Assembly (NCBI GenBank): GCA_964547485.1
Contig: CAZJNU010000010.1
Span: 1-55,489, forward strand
DNA: 55,489 bases
Reading direction: 5' to 3'
Source: JACJWR01 sp964547485
GTDB taxonomy: Bacteria > Actinomycetota > Actinomycetes > S36-B12 > UBA10799
The stretch's first letter is position 1. Each line of letters opens with the position of its first letter. Of the stretch, positions 25,148 through 33,642 are shown in pieces. Both the position numbers and the translations under genes were made by a program. The notes under the pieces are model-generated. The model saw only the letters and a program-made list of their open reading frames with translations, was not told the DNA's origin and did no database searches.

Positions 25148-26684
25148 GAACACTCACAGCGACGCCCTCGCCACGCCCGCAGCAACACCCGCACCCGAGC
25201 GGGCTTCGGTCGCCCGGAAGCCGGTCGCGCGCCCCCATCGCCGGCGCAGCGAGGACTCCCTCGTCGCGGAGTTGCTGCCCGCCCGCGCCAAGGACTGGTT
25301 CTACGACAACGGTGGCAATTCGTTTTTCACCTGGCTCCCGGGAATCGACCCTTCGCAAGTGCCGCCGCGAGTCGTCCGCTCGTTGGCGGATGAGGACGGC
25401 TCAGACATCCACATAGATATTGCAAGGACACTCGCGGAGTGCCCGGCGGCCCCGCCAGCTGTCCTCACCTGGCTCGCGTCGATGCCCACCCCGCCGCAGT
25501 GGGAGGAGGATTGGTACCACGTGTTGGAGGCTGTTGCGACGAACCCCGCCACCCTTGCGTCAACCCGGCAAGTCCTGATCGGTCGCGCCCTCGCCGTCGC
25601 AACCGACGACGACAATCCCGACTGGTGGATCGGCTCAGCGCTGGTCAACTACGACGGTTGCCCTGCCCACGTGCGCACTGCTCTGCTGCAGGCGTTCGGT
25701 GCATCATCGAGTCAGTGGGCACGGCGCACGGCTGCGGAGAATCCCGCCACGCCCGCTCGGGTGTTGACAGCCCTGGCCTCCGACCACGAGGACTGGGTGC
25801 GCTCGGGCGCTGCTGGTAACGAGAGCACTCCCCCGGCCGCACTGACGCGACTCTCCACGCAGGCGAATCCCGAGGTGGAGGATGACCGGTGGGTGCTGGG
25901 CCGCCTGGCCGCCAACCCGAGCACACCCGCGAAGGTTCTCCGCACCCTCGCTAACTGCGACACCGACGACATCCTCCGACACCTGGCAGAAAACCCCGCC
26001 ACCCCAGCGGCTGTCCGGGCCGCGGTCGTCGAGCGAGTCTCTGCCGCTGATGCCCTGACCCTCAGTGCCGATCCCGCCTCCGACCCTGCAGCATTCCCTG
26101 ATGTTCTGCACCTCATCGCGGCCAGCCCAGCGGCCGAGGTCCGCGCGAAGGTAGCAGCGAACCCCGGGACATCGGAGCAGACTCTGACGCGTCTCGCGGC
26201 CGATCCAAACCTGGAGGTGCGGATGGCGGCAACAGCGAACCTGAACACCCCCGTGAGCGTGCTCGCCCAGGTGGGGGCGGAGAAGGACCTCGAGTGGGGA
26301 ATGATGTGGAGTCTGTTGGAGAACCCGCGAACGCCGGCAGAGACGCTCGTCTTTGTCCTCTGCAACTGGCGGAGGTGCAACCCAGCAGACGGATTCGATA
26401 CGCCGGGCCCTGCCGTCTACGCCGCGTTGATCCGCAGATTCGACATCGACGACTTCAGTGGCGGTGCAGCCGATGTGCGCAGAGGCACAGGACGACCGGT
26501 GAACGCCGCGGAACTGACAGCTCTCGCCGGCGTTCCCATCTGCGGTGTCCGCAGCATCATCACCTCCCACCCGGCGACTCCGCCGGAAACCGTCAGGAAA
26601 ATGGCTGCCGCGGAACGACGTCGCACTGACGCCAACCCCGCGGTGTATTGGTTAGCCACCCGACGACTGAACGCGGCCCCCTGA
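25134..26684 (+). CDS. Leucine-rich-repeat-variant (LRV/HEAT-like) repeat protein
   Basis: 516 residues from GTG 25134. After a basic N-terminal ~45 residues the protein is built of ~22-26-residue helical repeats with the pattern A-x-N-P-x-T-P-x-x-x-L-x-x-L-A followed by D/E-x-x-V-R, e.g. AAENPATPARVLTALASD, AANPSTPAKVLRTLA, AENPATPAAVRAAV and AANPGTSEQTLTRLAAD. This is the LRV solenoid type, usually a protein-binding scaffold. There is no signal peptide. It is the last gene of the unit with two membrane proteins, so it may dock at the membrane through them. Exact role unknown. Confidence 0.75.
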   Translation: MTPGENTHSDALATPAATPAPERASVARKPVARPHRRRSEDSLVAELLPARAKDWFYDNGGNSFFTWLPGIDPSQVPPRVVRSLADEDGSDIHIDIARTLAECPAAPPAVLTWLASMPTPPQWEEDWYHVLEAVATNPATLASTRQVLIGRALAVATDDDNPDWWIGSALVNYDGCPAHVRTALLQAFGASSSQWARRTAAENPATPARVLTALASDHEDWVRSGAAGNESTPPAALTRLSTQANPEVEDDRWVLGRLAANPSTPAKVLRTLANCDTDDILRHLAENPATPAAVRAAVVERVSAADALTLSADPASDPAAFPDVLHLIAASPAAEVRAKVAANPGTSEQTLTRLAADPNLEVRMAATANLNTPVSVLAQVGAEKDLEWGMMWSLLENPRTPAETLVFVLCNWRRCNPADGFDTPGPAVYAALIRRFDIDDFSGGAADVRRGTGRPVNAAELTALAGVPICGVRSIITSHPATPPETVRKMAAAERRRTDANPAVYWLATRRLNAAP

Positions 26685-26700
26685 GCGGCCTTGCCTCGCG

Positions 26701-26973
26701 CTAGCCCTGAGGTCGGTATGCGTGACTTCGGTGTCCGATCCACTCAACGTGGACCTGGCTGGTGTCCTCACTAATTGAGTAGATGACGCGGTAGGTACCC
26801 CGCCGTGCGCTGAAGTAGTCTTCGAGCGGCGGGTCCAATCGCCCTCCGGTCCGACGTGGGTTTGAAGCCAACGCTTCGACGCAGAATTCGAATGCGGCAA
26901 TCGCAACGGACTCAGGGAGTTCCTCGCTCAATGCGCGGCGGGCCGGCGCGCGGAAAAGAACTTCATACGGCAT
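26701..26973 (-). CDS. RelE/ParE-type toxin
   Basis: 90 residues from ATG 26973, which shares one base with the antitoxin stop (TGATG). The fold pattern is RelE-like: YEVLFRAPARRALSEELP at the start, LDPPLEDYFSARRGTYRVIYSI in the middle, and VHVEWIGHRSHAYRPQ at the end with Arg and His residues typical of the ribosome-dependent mRNA interferases. The partner antitoxin is encoded just upstream, which supports the call. Confidence 0.85.
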   Translation of the reverse strand: MPYEVLFRAPARRALSEELPESVAIAAFEFCVEALASNPRRTGGRLDPPLEDYFSARRGTYRVIYSISEDTSQVHVEWIGHRSHAYRPQG

Positions 26974-27257
26974 CACACTCTGCCCTGTCGGAACTTCATC
27001 AACTCAGCCATCTGTTGAGAAGTCGTCGCGGGGACGCCGTTCTCACGCTCGACACGTGCTTCGGCCAGGGCAGCCATCGCCACCGAGTCAGACAACACCG
27101 CTATGGTTTCTTCGAGAGCGTCCAGATCGGCGGCCGAGATGAGCACCGTGTCCGCCACGCCGTTGCGCGTCAACGCGATTCGATCATGCTCCCGCGCGAC
27201 CTGGCGAGCGTACTCATTGAGCTTCGCTTTCACAGCGGACACCGACAACGTTTGCAT
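26973..27257 (-). CDS. Phd/YefM-type antitoxin
   Basis: 94 residues. The N-terminal LSVSAVKAKLNEYARQVAREHDRIALTRNG, followed by DTVLISAADLDALEET, is the Phd/YefM DNA-binding fold; the C-terminal half is an extended toxin-binding helix (ARVERENGVPATTSQQMAELM). Its stop overlaps the RelE start. Expected to repress its own promoter together with the toxin. Confidence 0.88.
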   Translation of the reverse strand: MQTLSVSAVKAKLNEYARQVAREHDRIALTRNGVADTVLISAADLDALEETIAVLSDSVAMAALAEARVERENGVPATTSQQMAELMKFRQGRV

Positions 27258-27401
27258 AGTCCGAATAGTAGTCCTCTCATGGGTGTGGCGCCAAACCTGC
27301 GGCGTCGAACCACCAGGGGCGGTTGGCTGATTGACGCGGATGCGATAGCCACGAAGGGCTGCGAGCGCAACAATGGCCGTTCCAGCAGGTATGGAGGAAC
27401 G

Positions 27402-28262
27402 ATGACAGACGAAGTCCCACCGCCACCACCACCACCGACGCCACCGCCCAACGCGCCACCGACCCCACCGCCATCACCGGCGCCGATTGAGGCTGGGCCG
27501 CCAAGCCCACCCGGCACGGAGGCACGAACGAAGCGGCACTGGGCTGCGACGACGGCTCTGATCGTGGGGATCGTGGCCCTGGTCGTGTCGCTCGTGCCCG
27601 TCCTTGGCTTCTTTGGGATGGCCGTGTTGGCTCCCGTGGGGATCGTCTTTGCCATAATCGCGATCCGCAAGACTGGCCCCGGAAAGTCCCCTGGTCGGAA
27701 GATGGCCGTGATCGGCTTGGTCTTGGCGGCCCTGTCAATCCTGATCGCTGTGGCGTGGCTCATCGTCTACAGCATCGCCCTCGACAATTCCCTGAATTCA
27801 ATCTACGGAGACGATCGCATCACGACCGGGCCCGGCAGGACCGCATCATCGGCCCTGCCCTTCGGCAGCTCGACGGTCGATGAGCATGACACCAAGGCGA
27901 CAGCGACTCCGCCGGTCACTGTTGATATGCCCGATGACCTCCAGGACCTCGGCTACAACCTGGCGTTCGCCACGACTGTCAGTTTCAGCAACGGCGGCGA
28001 CCGGGATGTGTACTACCAGCCTGTGGGCCACAGCAGCGTTGTACCCGTGGGCGACTGCAAAACCCTCAGCAAGAATTTGTCAGCCACAGAGAATCCGCTC
28101 CTCATTCTGAAGCCGGGGGAGTCCAAGTCCGTCGACGCGGTCTTCGCCTGCAAAGCAACCGATCCGTCGGGGGTGGTCAACGTCATGCTCGAGACAGCAG
28201 CAGAGCCGTACGCGTCGAGGTCGTTCTTCGTGGGCCCGTTGGACGGCGGCGAAACCAGGTAG
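27402..28262 (+). CDS. Pro-rich membrane protein with C-terminal extracellular domain
   Basis: 286 residues from ATG 27402 (GGAGG upstream). Longer upstream reading is antisense to the toxin-antitoxin pair. Residues 1-45 are a poly-proline cytoplasmic tail; two membrane helices follow (TTALIVGIVALVVSLVPVLGFFG and MAVIGLVLAALSILIAVAWLIV), the DUF4190-like arrangement common in actinobacteria. A ~150-residue outer domain with beta-strand pattern (LAFATTVSFSNGGDRDVYYQPVG, PLLILKPGESKSVDAVFAC) contains two cysteines that may pair. Role unknown. Confidence 0.65.
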   Translation: MTDEVPPPPPPPTPPPNAPPTPPPSPAPIEAGPPSPPGTEARTKRHWAATTALIVGIVALVVSLVPVLGFFGMAVLAPVGIVFAIIAIRKTGPGKSPGRKMAVIGLVLAALSILIAVAWLIVYSIALDNSLNSIYGDDRITTGPGRTASSALPFGSSTVDEHDTKATATPPVTVDMPDDLQDLGYNLAFATTVSFSNGGDRDVYYQPVGHSSVVPVGDCKTLSKNLSATENPLLILKPGESKSVDAVFACKATDPSGVVNVMLETAAEPYASRSFFVGPLDGGETR

Positions 28263-28274
28263 AGCCGAAACGCG

Positions 28275-29588
28275 CTAGGACCGCGGCCTACGTCGAACCC
28301 TTCCGCTCGGTCCCACGGGTCGAGCTGGAGGTGTCGAGCGACGTACGTTGAGGTAGGCCGTCAGGTCCCGCAGCCGAGGGTTCTCGAAGGCATCGCTCAT
28401 CATGTCGACCTCCACTGCGGGAAGGTGGGCCCGACCCGCCTCGTGGCGCCATCGACCTACCGCCGAGGTCACGTTCGCCAGCGTCTCGACGGCCGAGTCC
28501 TCATCGAGTCGGAACACCGGCTGGGCTGACTCCAGCAGAGCATCCACGGTCATGTCTGAACCATCCCGGGCCACCAGACCAGTGGCGAATCGTCCCCCGT
28601 CAGGATTCGGGTTGATGTCGAAAGCCGGACTCAATGCCCACCCGGCTCCCCGTCGCAGAAAGCCGTGATTGCGCAGATGGTTATCGGTATTTGTCACCGC
28701 CAGGTCGAACGCCACCCGCGTGAACAGTTGCCGCAGATCGTCGGTGGCCGCTAGTGAGTTCACTTCTATGAAGGCCGCGATGTCGACGTAACTCCCATGA
28801 TCGCCGTCGGTCGCTTCAAGGGCCGTCATCGCGCTCCAGTATCCGACCCGGCGACCGTGTGGATGCCGGTCGAAGCGACGACTCAGAAGTACCGAGCGTC
28901 CGGCGACGTTGAGCAGCTCAACCTGAGGCACCGTAATGCCCGCGTGCGCGGCAAGCCTCGCGGTGACCCACTCCCAGGCACTAATGCTCCAGGTGTCGGT
29001 GTCACTACTGGGGAACTTCGCTATCGACAGGTTCCCCTCGGCGTCCAACGCGTGCACTTTGGGTCGGGCACCACCGAGGCTGGAGCTGCTGTCGAGCAGC
29101 AGCCGCAGTTCCCTCTCCGTGAGGTCGTCACGCTGGGATCGTGTTGCCAGGTCTAGCAGATGGGCAAGGTTCGTCGTTCTCGGAACCTCCGCCGTGTCGG
29201 GAGCCAGTTGCGGTCCCGACCTACTCAACGCGTATCGAAGGGCCCCTTGACGCAGGTCGTCACGAACACCGAGTAGGTAGTCCACATCAGTCAATACCCG
29301 AGCCCCGGGGCCGCGGTGTGAGACTCGAGCGTAGCGCTGCATCAGCCGACGACCCCACCGGTCAGGCGCTGAATCCGTCATTGCGCCGAACAAGGCACGA
29401 CCCACGTCCGTTTGGTGCGGACCAGCCGTCAGCGGCAACCTCGGGTCGAGCGGATATGCGTCGGGACGAGCCAGGTATTCCGGGTCGTACAGGAAGGTCG
29501 CCGATTCCGTCGACCCCCGCGTGTGGTGATGCAGCGTGCCGGCGAAGACGTCCGTGTCGGTCAGTTGAGTGAACAGGTACAGCGTCAT
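28275..29588 (-). CDS. hipA: HipA-type serine/threonine kinase toxin
   Basis: 437 residues. HipA features in order: N-terminal couple-HipA region (DPRLPLTAGPHQTDVGRALFG, SAPDRWGRRLMQR); the glycine loop SSLGGARPKVHALD; the ATP-site lysine in LSIAKFPS; the catalytic segment VTNTDNHLRNHGF; and the metal-binding LSPAFDINPNP. HipA kinases phosphorylate aminoacyl-tRNA synthetases and stop translation. The start overlaps the antitoxin stop (ATGA). The C-terminal ~25 residues are a basic tail (RPVGPSGRVRRRPRS) beyond the usual fold. It looks intact. Confidence 0.93.
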   Translation of the reverse strand: MTLYLFTQLTDTDVFAGTLHHHTRGSTESATFLYDPEYLARPDAYPLDPRLPLTAGPHQTDVGRALFGAMTDSAPDRWGRRLMQRYARVSHRGPGARVLTDVDYLLGVRDDLRQGALRYALSRSGPQLAPDTAEVPRTTNLAHLLDLATRSQRDDLTERELRLLLDSSSSLGGARPKVHALDAEGNLSIAKFPSSDTDTWSISAWEWVTARLAAHAGITVPQVELLNVAGRSVLLSRRFDRHPHGRRVGYWSAMTALEATDGDHGSYVDIAAFIEVNSLAATDDLRQLFTRVAFDLAVTNTDNHLRNHGFLRRGAGWALSPAFDINPNPDGGRFATGLVARDGSDMTVDALLESAQPVFRLDEDSAVETLANVTSAVGRWRHEAGRAHLPAVEVDMMSDAFENPRLRDLTAYLNVRRSTPPARPVGPSGRVRRRPRS

Positions 29589-29902
29589 CGTCGCGTCACT
29601 GTCTCACCCCGCACCCGGGCAGGGAGTTGACCAATTGCCCGCAATCGGCCTACGTCCGTGGTCAGCGGATCGGCTGCCTCCACCCAGGAGTCCAACGTGC
29701 CGAGCGCACGCATCACCCGAAACGTGTTCTCCAAGTTGGCCCCGCGACCTGATTCCAGCCGGGTGAGCGTGTCTGGCGATACCCCAGCTCTGTCGGCCAC
29801 CTGAGCGATCGTCAACCTGTTCAGTTTGCGCCACGCGCGCAGATGGTCACCGAAGTCAGCGAGCGCCCGTGCGACCGGCAGCGGTGTTGCCGAACGAGTC
29901 AT
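29585..29902 (-). CDS. hipB: HipB-type antitoxin, XRE family repressor
   Basis: 105 residues from ATG 29902, with GGAGG five bases upstream; a GTG at 29908 lies inside that ribosome site and is less likely. The helix-turn-helix is LRAWRKLNRLTIAQVADRAGVSPDTLTRLESGRGANLENTFRVMRALG in short form, as in HipB/XRE repressors. It neutralises the kinase encoded next and binds operator repeats at 29930-29967. Confidence 0.9.
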   Translation of the reverse strand: MTRSATPLPVARALADFGDHLRAWRKLNRLTIAQVADRAGVSPDTLTRLESGRGANLENTFRVMRALGTLDSWVEAADPLTTDVGRLRAIGQLPARVRGETVTRR

Positions 29903-29929
29903 GATCACCTCCGAAATATCGCTCTTGTG

Positions 29930-29967
29930 CGGTATTAATACTTACAATACCGTAACTATGCGGTATT
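29930..29967. promoter_or_regulatory. Operator repeats upstream of hipBA
   Basis: CGGTATT (29930-29936) and its inverse AATACCG (29946-29952) flank a 9-nt spacer. A third CGGTATT stands at 29961-29967, preceded in both direct copies by G. AT-rich compared with the surroundings; a likely cooperative HipB binding site and promoter. Confidence 0.7.
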
Positions 29968-30029
29968 CATAGTGCAGTGAAGGTGCAGAGGAGCGGAGTG
30001 GACTCACCGGCCCACAATCGTCTGATCCC

Positions 30030-30245
30030 GCAGCCGCCAACCGCCACCGGGGAGTGACACGGGTGGGAGCGTCGAATGCGACGCGGCGACGCTGGCGTCC
30101 TGGACCGGGCAGCGACGCAATGGACGAGCACAGTCAACCCCCCCGGGCGAAGTTCACCGATGAGGTCGGCGGAGTCGTCGAGTACGAAATCAAGGTGGGG
30201 GTTGCTGGCCTCGGAGGCCGACTCCACCAGCCACACCCCCGGTCG
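30030..30245 (-). pseudogene. Fragment of a dual-specificity-phosphatase-like domain
   Basis: The minus strand codes VWLVESASEASNPHLDFVLD, then a leucine-rich helix and LTVLVHCVAARSRTPA, which contains the phosphatase C-x5-R loop (HCVAARSR). Such domains occur alone or fused to DraG-type ADP-ribosylglycohydrolases. After RTPA the original reading continues in another frame (DASVAASHSTLPP) and then stops, and the N-terminal part is also missing. So this is a decayed remnant, sitting between hipB and the NERD-helicase gene. Confidence 0.5.
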
Positions 30246-30322
30246 TGGGGATGACGAGCAACCACATCGGTGCCGTCCCAGCTGGCGGCATGTGGTCGAC
30301 GACCTCCCCAACCATCACCGAC

Positions 30323-32011
30323 TCACCGTGCACCGAGGTGCGCGAGGCCGTCCTCGGTGGCGAGAATCGTCAACCGGTCCTGGGCTCGAGTGATGCCGAC
30401 GTTGATCAGGTCGTGGTAGGGGCCGCGACTCGACACGTTGACATCGGTGATGATGACCGCAGGTGCTTCCAAGCCTTTGAACGAGTGGATCGTGGAGTAC
30501 CGCACGGTCCCCTTGACCACCGGACCCCCCTGGCGGTAGTCGACCAGTAGCGGCGCCAACCAGTCATCGGTGCACCGCTGGGCGGCCGAGTCCCGGTAGC
30601 GGGACAACACCACGATGTCGTGCAGGTCGAATCCGTCATCGCGCAGGTCGCGTACGGCCTGCGCCAGCATCGGCTGCTGCTCGTCCGGATCCTGATACAC
30701 CAGGTGGGTCGGCCGGTAGCCGTCCGCGGAGCGACGACACTGCACGGCGCGGCCCCCGGATGTGCCGAGTAGATCGGCCTCAGCCGCGATCCCTGGCAGG
30801 TTGCGGCAGTTGGTGTCCAGCCGGAACCAGGCCGCCGCACCCATCCGCTCACGCAACACCTGCCCCGGCGCTTTGGTGTAGATCGCCTGGTCGTCGAAGT
30901 CACCGAAGAAGAGGCACCTCCCCTCAGCCAGCCCACCGGTGACAAGTTGGTCCATCACCTCCAACCAGTTCGGGCGGCACAGATCCTGTGCCTCATCCAC
31001 CACCAGATAGTCGACCCGATCCCACCCGTCCGCCGCCGCCGACCACGCCGCCACCGGCAGCTTCTCCTCCCAGAACGTCTGATCACGATCGTCGGCAGGC
31101 GCCAGTCCAGCAACCTCCAACATCAACCCGGGCAGCGTCGCCACCGACAGGCCAGGGACGTCACGTGCCTGCACCTGCAGATGGTCAGCCAGGGCATGGT
31201 TGAAGCACAGCAACAGACCACGTCGTCCCGCTGATGCCTCCGCCCGAGCAGCCTCCAACGCCAGGAACGTCTTTCCGCACCCGGCGGGGCCCGACACCAC
31301 AATCCGGTCATTGCCGTTGAGCCCGGCGACCACTGCGAACTGCTCCTCCAACAGTTGAACCAACTCCATATCGCGCGCCCTGCGCAGATCAGCTCGGGTC
31401 GGTTCACTGTGCAACTGAGGCTTCAACACCGACACGATCTTGTGGGTCTCCGCCTCACTCGGCCCCACCATCGACGGCCACCGGTGCCCGGCCCGCTCCC
31501 TGTTTGTCCGCCCCGCAACTATGACGCGGGCCAGCACCGCAACGATGTCGCCGGTCAGGTCGTCGGCATCCAACAGTTGCCAGTCGTGCCACTCCACGCT
31601 GCCGGCCAGATCCCGGCGAGCCCGCAGATGCGTGAACCAGACACACGACTCCGCATGGATCGATGTCAGACCCATCCGCTGCGCGAGGAACTTCTCGATC
31701 GCGAACTTCGCCGTATCGGCCTGCTGGAATGGGCTGCGCACCGTCCGCGCCGAAGTACCCAGCAGCCACGCCCCCTGCCCGTCCCGCTCCAACGAAAGAT
31801 GCGACTTGACCTCAACGATCACCACCCCGACCCCCGGCGCGATCACCACGAAGTCCGCCTCACCTCGTTGCTGGGTGGGATGCTCGGCCAACCGCAGCGA
31901 ATGCAGCGCCACCCAGTCATCAGCCCCCGACGCCCCGGCAAGTGCAGCGAACACCGCCTTCTCCCCCGGCGGCGCGTCCTCCTCGATACGCGGCGGAATC
32001 ATCCGCACCAT
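30323..32011 (-). CDS. NERD-domain superfamily 1 helicase, likely phage-defence protein
   Basis: 562 residues from ATG 32011 (GTG 32020 and ATG 32002 are alternatives). Residues about 30-140 are a NERD nuclease-like domain (GEADFVVIAPGVGVVIVEVKSH). The rest is a UvrD/Rep-like helicase: Walker A SGPAGCGKTF, Walker B YLVVDEAQDL, motif III GDFDDQAIY, motif IV LDTNCRN, motif V STIHSFKGLEAPAV and motif VI NVGITRAQDRL. NERD-helicases are found in anti-phage contexts, such as the related Nhi protein in staphylococci. It lies among toxin-antitoxin genes, as defence genes often do. Confidence 0.85.
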   Translation of the reverse strand: MVRMIPPRIEEDAPPGEKAVFAALAGASGADDWVALHSLRLAEHPTQQRGEADFVVIAPGVGVVIVEVKSHLSLERDGQGAWLLGTSARTVRSPFQQADTAKFAIEKFLAQRMGLTSIHAESCVWFTHLRARRDLAGSVEWHDWQLLDADDLTGDIVAVLARVIVAGRTNRERAGHRWPSMVGPSEAETHKIVSVLKPQLHSEPTRADLRRARDMELVQLLEEQFAVVAGLNGNDRIVVSGPAGCGKTFLALEAARAEASAGRRGLLLCFNHALADHLQVQARDVPGLSVATLPGLMLEVAGLAPADDRDQTFWEEKLPVAAWSAAADGWDRVDYLVVDEAQDLCRPNWLEVMDQLVTGGLAEGRCLFFGDFDDQAIYTKAPGQVLRERMGAAAWFRLDTNCRNLPGIAAEADLLGTSGGRAVQCRRSADGYRPTHLVYQDPDEQQPMLAQAVRDLRDDGFDLHDIVVLSRYRDSAAQRCTDDWLAPLLVDYRQGGPVVKGTVRYSTIHSFKGLEAPAVIITDVNVSSRGPYHDLINVGITRAQDRLTILATEDGLAHLGAR

Positions 32012-32187
32012 CCCCGCCACCCCCTCACCGTCGCGCGCCGCCAGCTTTGGAAACCGACGTCAGCCCCATCCTCTCGCCAAACCCGCGCCGAGTGCGCGCC
32101 GAACGACGGGCCGCGCGTTGGCCGGTGCCGGCGGTCTACTAGTCAGGCGGCGTCGAGGCGCCCGACACGTCAGTGGCCTGACCAATC

Positions 32188-32370
32188 TCACTGCGCCAGA
32201 GCGGCCGCCAGGCCTCGACCGACATCCTTCATCGCACGCTCAGTGCCCCACGTCGCGGTTGACCTCATCGAGCCAGAGCTCGACGAGGTCGTCAGGCGTG
32301 CGGCCAGCGCTGTTTCCAGGACTCGGTTGCGGTTGTTGTTGGACACCACCAGGTAGTGCTGCCGCTCCAC
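32188..32370 (-). pseudogene. Remnant of a MazF/PemK-like toxin gene
   Basis: The frame starts VERQHYLVVSNNNRNRVLET and ALAARLTT, resembling the second strand region of MazF/PemK toxins (LVVSN...RN). The expected middle is lost; a neighbouring frame then reads DDLVELWLDEVNRDVGH, and the first frame resumes with TERAMKDVGRGLAAAL, resembling the family's C-terminal helix. The N-terminal strand is also missing. Two frame changes and a deletion make this a dead gene. Confidence 0.5.
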
Positions 32371-32387
32371 CGCGCCGTTGAGTGCGG

Positions 32388-32897
32388 TCAGACCGGACGC
32401 TCAACAGCGGGATCCTGCAGGACCTCTGCCAACTCCGAGACCTCCTCTACCGTGTAACCGATCGCGACCAGTTCGTCACAAATCGCCTCGGCAAGGCGGC
32501 CGGGGAAACGCACCGTGTCGCCGTGCAGCGTCGTGCGTTCCACCGTGCCGAAGTTGTCGACGATCTCGGCGGGCAGGGCCGCCAGCATCGTCGCGTGCGG
32601 ATCCGGTGGCCAATCCACATCCTGGTAGGGCCCGAAGGTGGATACGTCGAAAGAGTCCTGACCCAGCGGCGGCGGGTCCCCGGCATCCTTCTCCACCGCC
32701 CACTCCAGGATCTCCGCCACGATCTCCGGCTCCACCCCCGCGCGCAGCTCACCCCAGGTCGCAACTTTGAGCACCGCCCGCCAACTCAGCGCCGTCTTGG
32801 CCAGCGACTCTGGCAGGGCGACGAACTGGTCGCGGCGCTTCTCGTCCTCGTAACCGACTTCGGTCCTCGCCCACCAGATGGGTTCATATGGCGCCAT
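32388..32897 (-). CDS. Hypothetical protein downstream of AbiE-like pair
   Basis: 169 residues from ATG 32897 with AAGGAGA upstream. Soluble, acidic, with a tryptophan-rich start (MAPYEPIWWARTEVGYEDEK). No family recognised. It begins 52 bp after the stop of the AbiEii-like gene on the same strand, so it may be the third gene of that operon; the MazF-like remnant follows 17 bp further on. Confidence 0.55.
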   Translation of the reverse strand: MAPYEPIWWARTEVGYEDEKRRDQFVALPESLAKTALSWRAVLKVATWGELRAGVEPEIVAEILEWAVEKDAGDPPPLGQDSFDVSTFGPYQDVDWPPDPHATMLAALPAEIVDNFGTVERTTLHGDTVRFPGRLAEAICDELVAIGYTVEEVSELAEVLQDPAVERPV

Positions 32898-32949
32898 GGT
32901 TCTCCTTTCGAGGCAGACACCGAATGAGTGTGGCCGCCAACCGGGCAAT

Positions 32950-33642
32950 CTAGACGAGTGGTGGGCGCTGACGCTGGGTTGTGTCAACCGCTGATTGAAC
33001 CGCCTCGAGCCAAATCCGGCGGAGATTCTCCAGGTGGCGGCGCTCAGCCTTGTTCGCGCCGCTCTTCTCGGCAACAAGCCTGAACGCCGTGCGAAGCGGG
33101 CCGGGAATACTGTTGGGCGGCCCGGCCGTCGCGTCAACCAAGATCGCGGATGCGCTTTCGGCGTCGGGATCTCTACGAAGCAAGTTCAGTACCTCGCCCG
33201 CATCTTTCGCGCCCTTCTGACTATCCGGACGGTCCAGGAGTGCCGCCATCTTCGTCAGCGTGTGCGCCTCGATACTGAGAAGTTGCCAGCCTCCACTTGT
33301 CGCTGGCTCGGCATGCTCCGCAAGGACTTCCACCTTCAGCCGCAAACTGTCCCCGAGTTCCGACTCATACGGCAGGTAAATGTCAACGTGGACTCCGTCA
33401 ACGAGCCCGCGCCATTTGCGGCCCTGATGATGGTTGCTCTTGCTTAGATCGGTGACCCGCTGCTCCACCTTCGATCGCACTTCATCCGACCCGATGATCA
33501 AATCGATGTCCTTGCTGATTTCCCCACCGACGATCTCGAATGTCGCCCAACCACCGATCAAGATGGAAGGATTAAGTTCATGGCCCAGGTAGTCAAGGAT
33601 CTGACGAACGTGGCCATCAGCGTCAACCGGAACGCCCGTCAT
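32950..33642 (-). CDS. AbiEii-like nucleotidyltransferase toxin
   Basis: 230 residues from ATG 33642, one base overlap with the preceding stop. The nucleotidyltransferase core is clear: SILIGGWATFEIVGGEISKDIDLII (the GG/GW helix and D-x-D metal pair), then VHVDIYLPYESELG with the third Asp. Related AbiEii/MenT toxins add nucleotides to tRNA 3' ends or to other targets. An HTH protein encoded just upstream is the probable antitoxin. The C-terminal part is helical and Lys/Arg-rich (EKSGANKAERRHLENLRRIW). Confidence 0.78.
   Translation of the reverse strand: MTGVPVDADGHVRQILDYLGHELNPSILIGGWATFEIVGGEISKDIDLIIGSDEVRSKVEQRVTDLSKSNHHQGRKWRGLVDGVHVDIYLPYESELGDSLRLKVEVLAEHAEPATSGGWQLLSIEAHTLTKMAALLDRPDSQKGAKDAGEVLNLLRRDPDAESASAILVDATAGPPNSIPGPLRTAFRLVAEKSGANKAERRHLENLRRIWLEAVQSAVDTTQRQRPPLV

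Noticed and set aside
26856..27401. Long N-terminal extension of the Pro-rich membrane protein
   Set aside because: It is antisense to the RelE/YefM-like genes, and a clear ATG with ribosome site lies at 27402.
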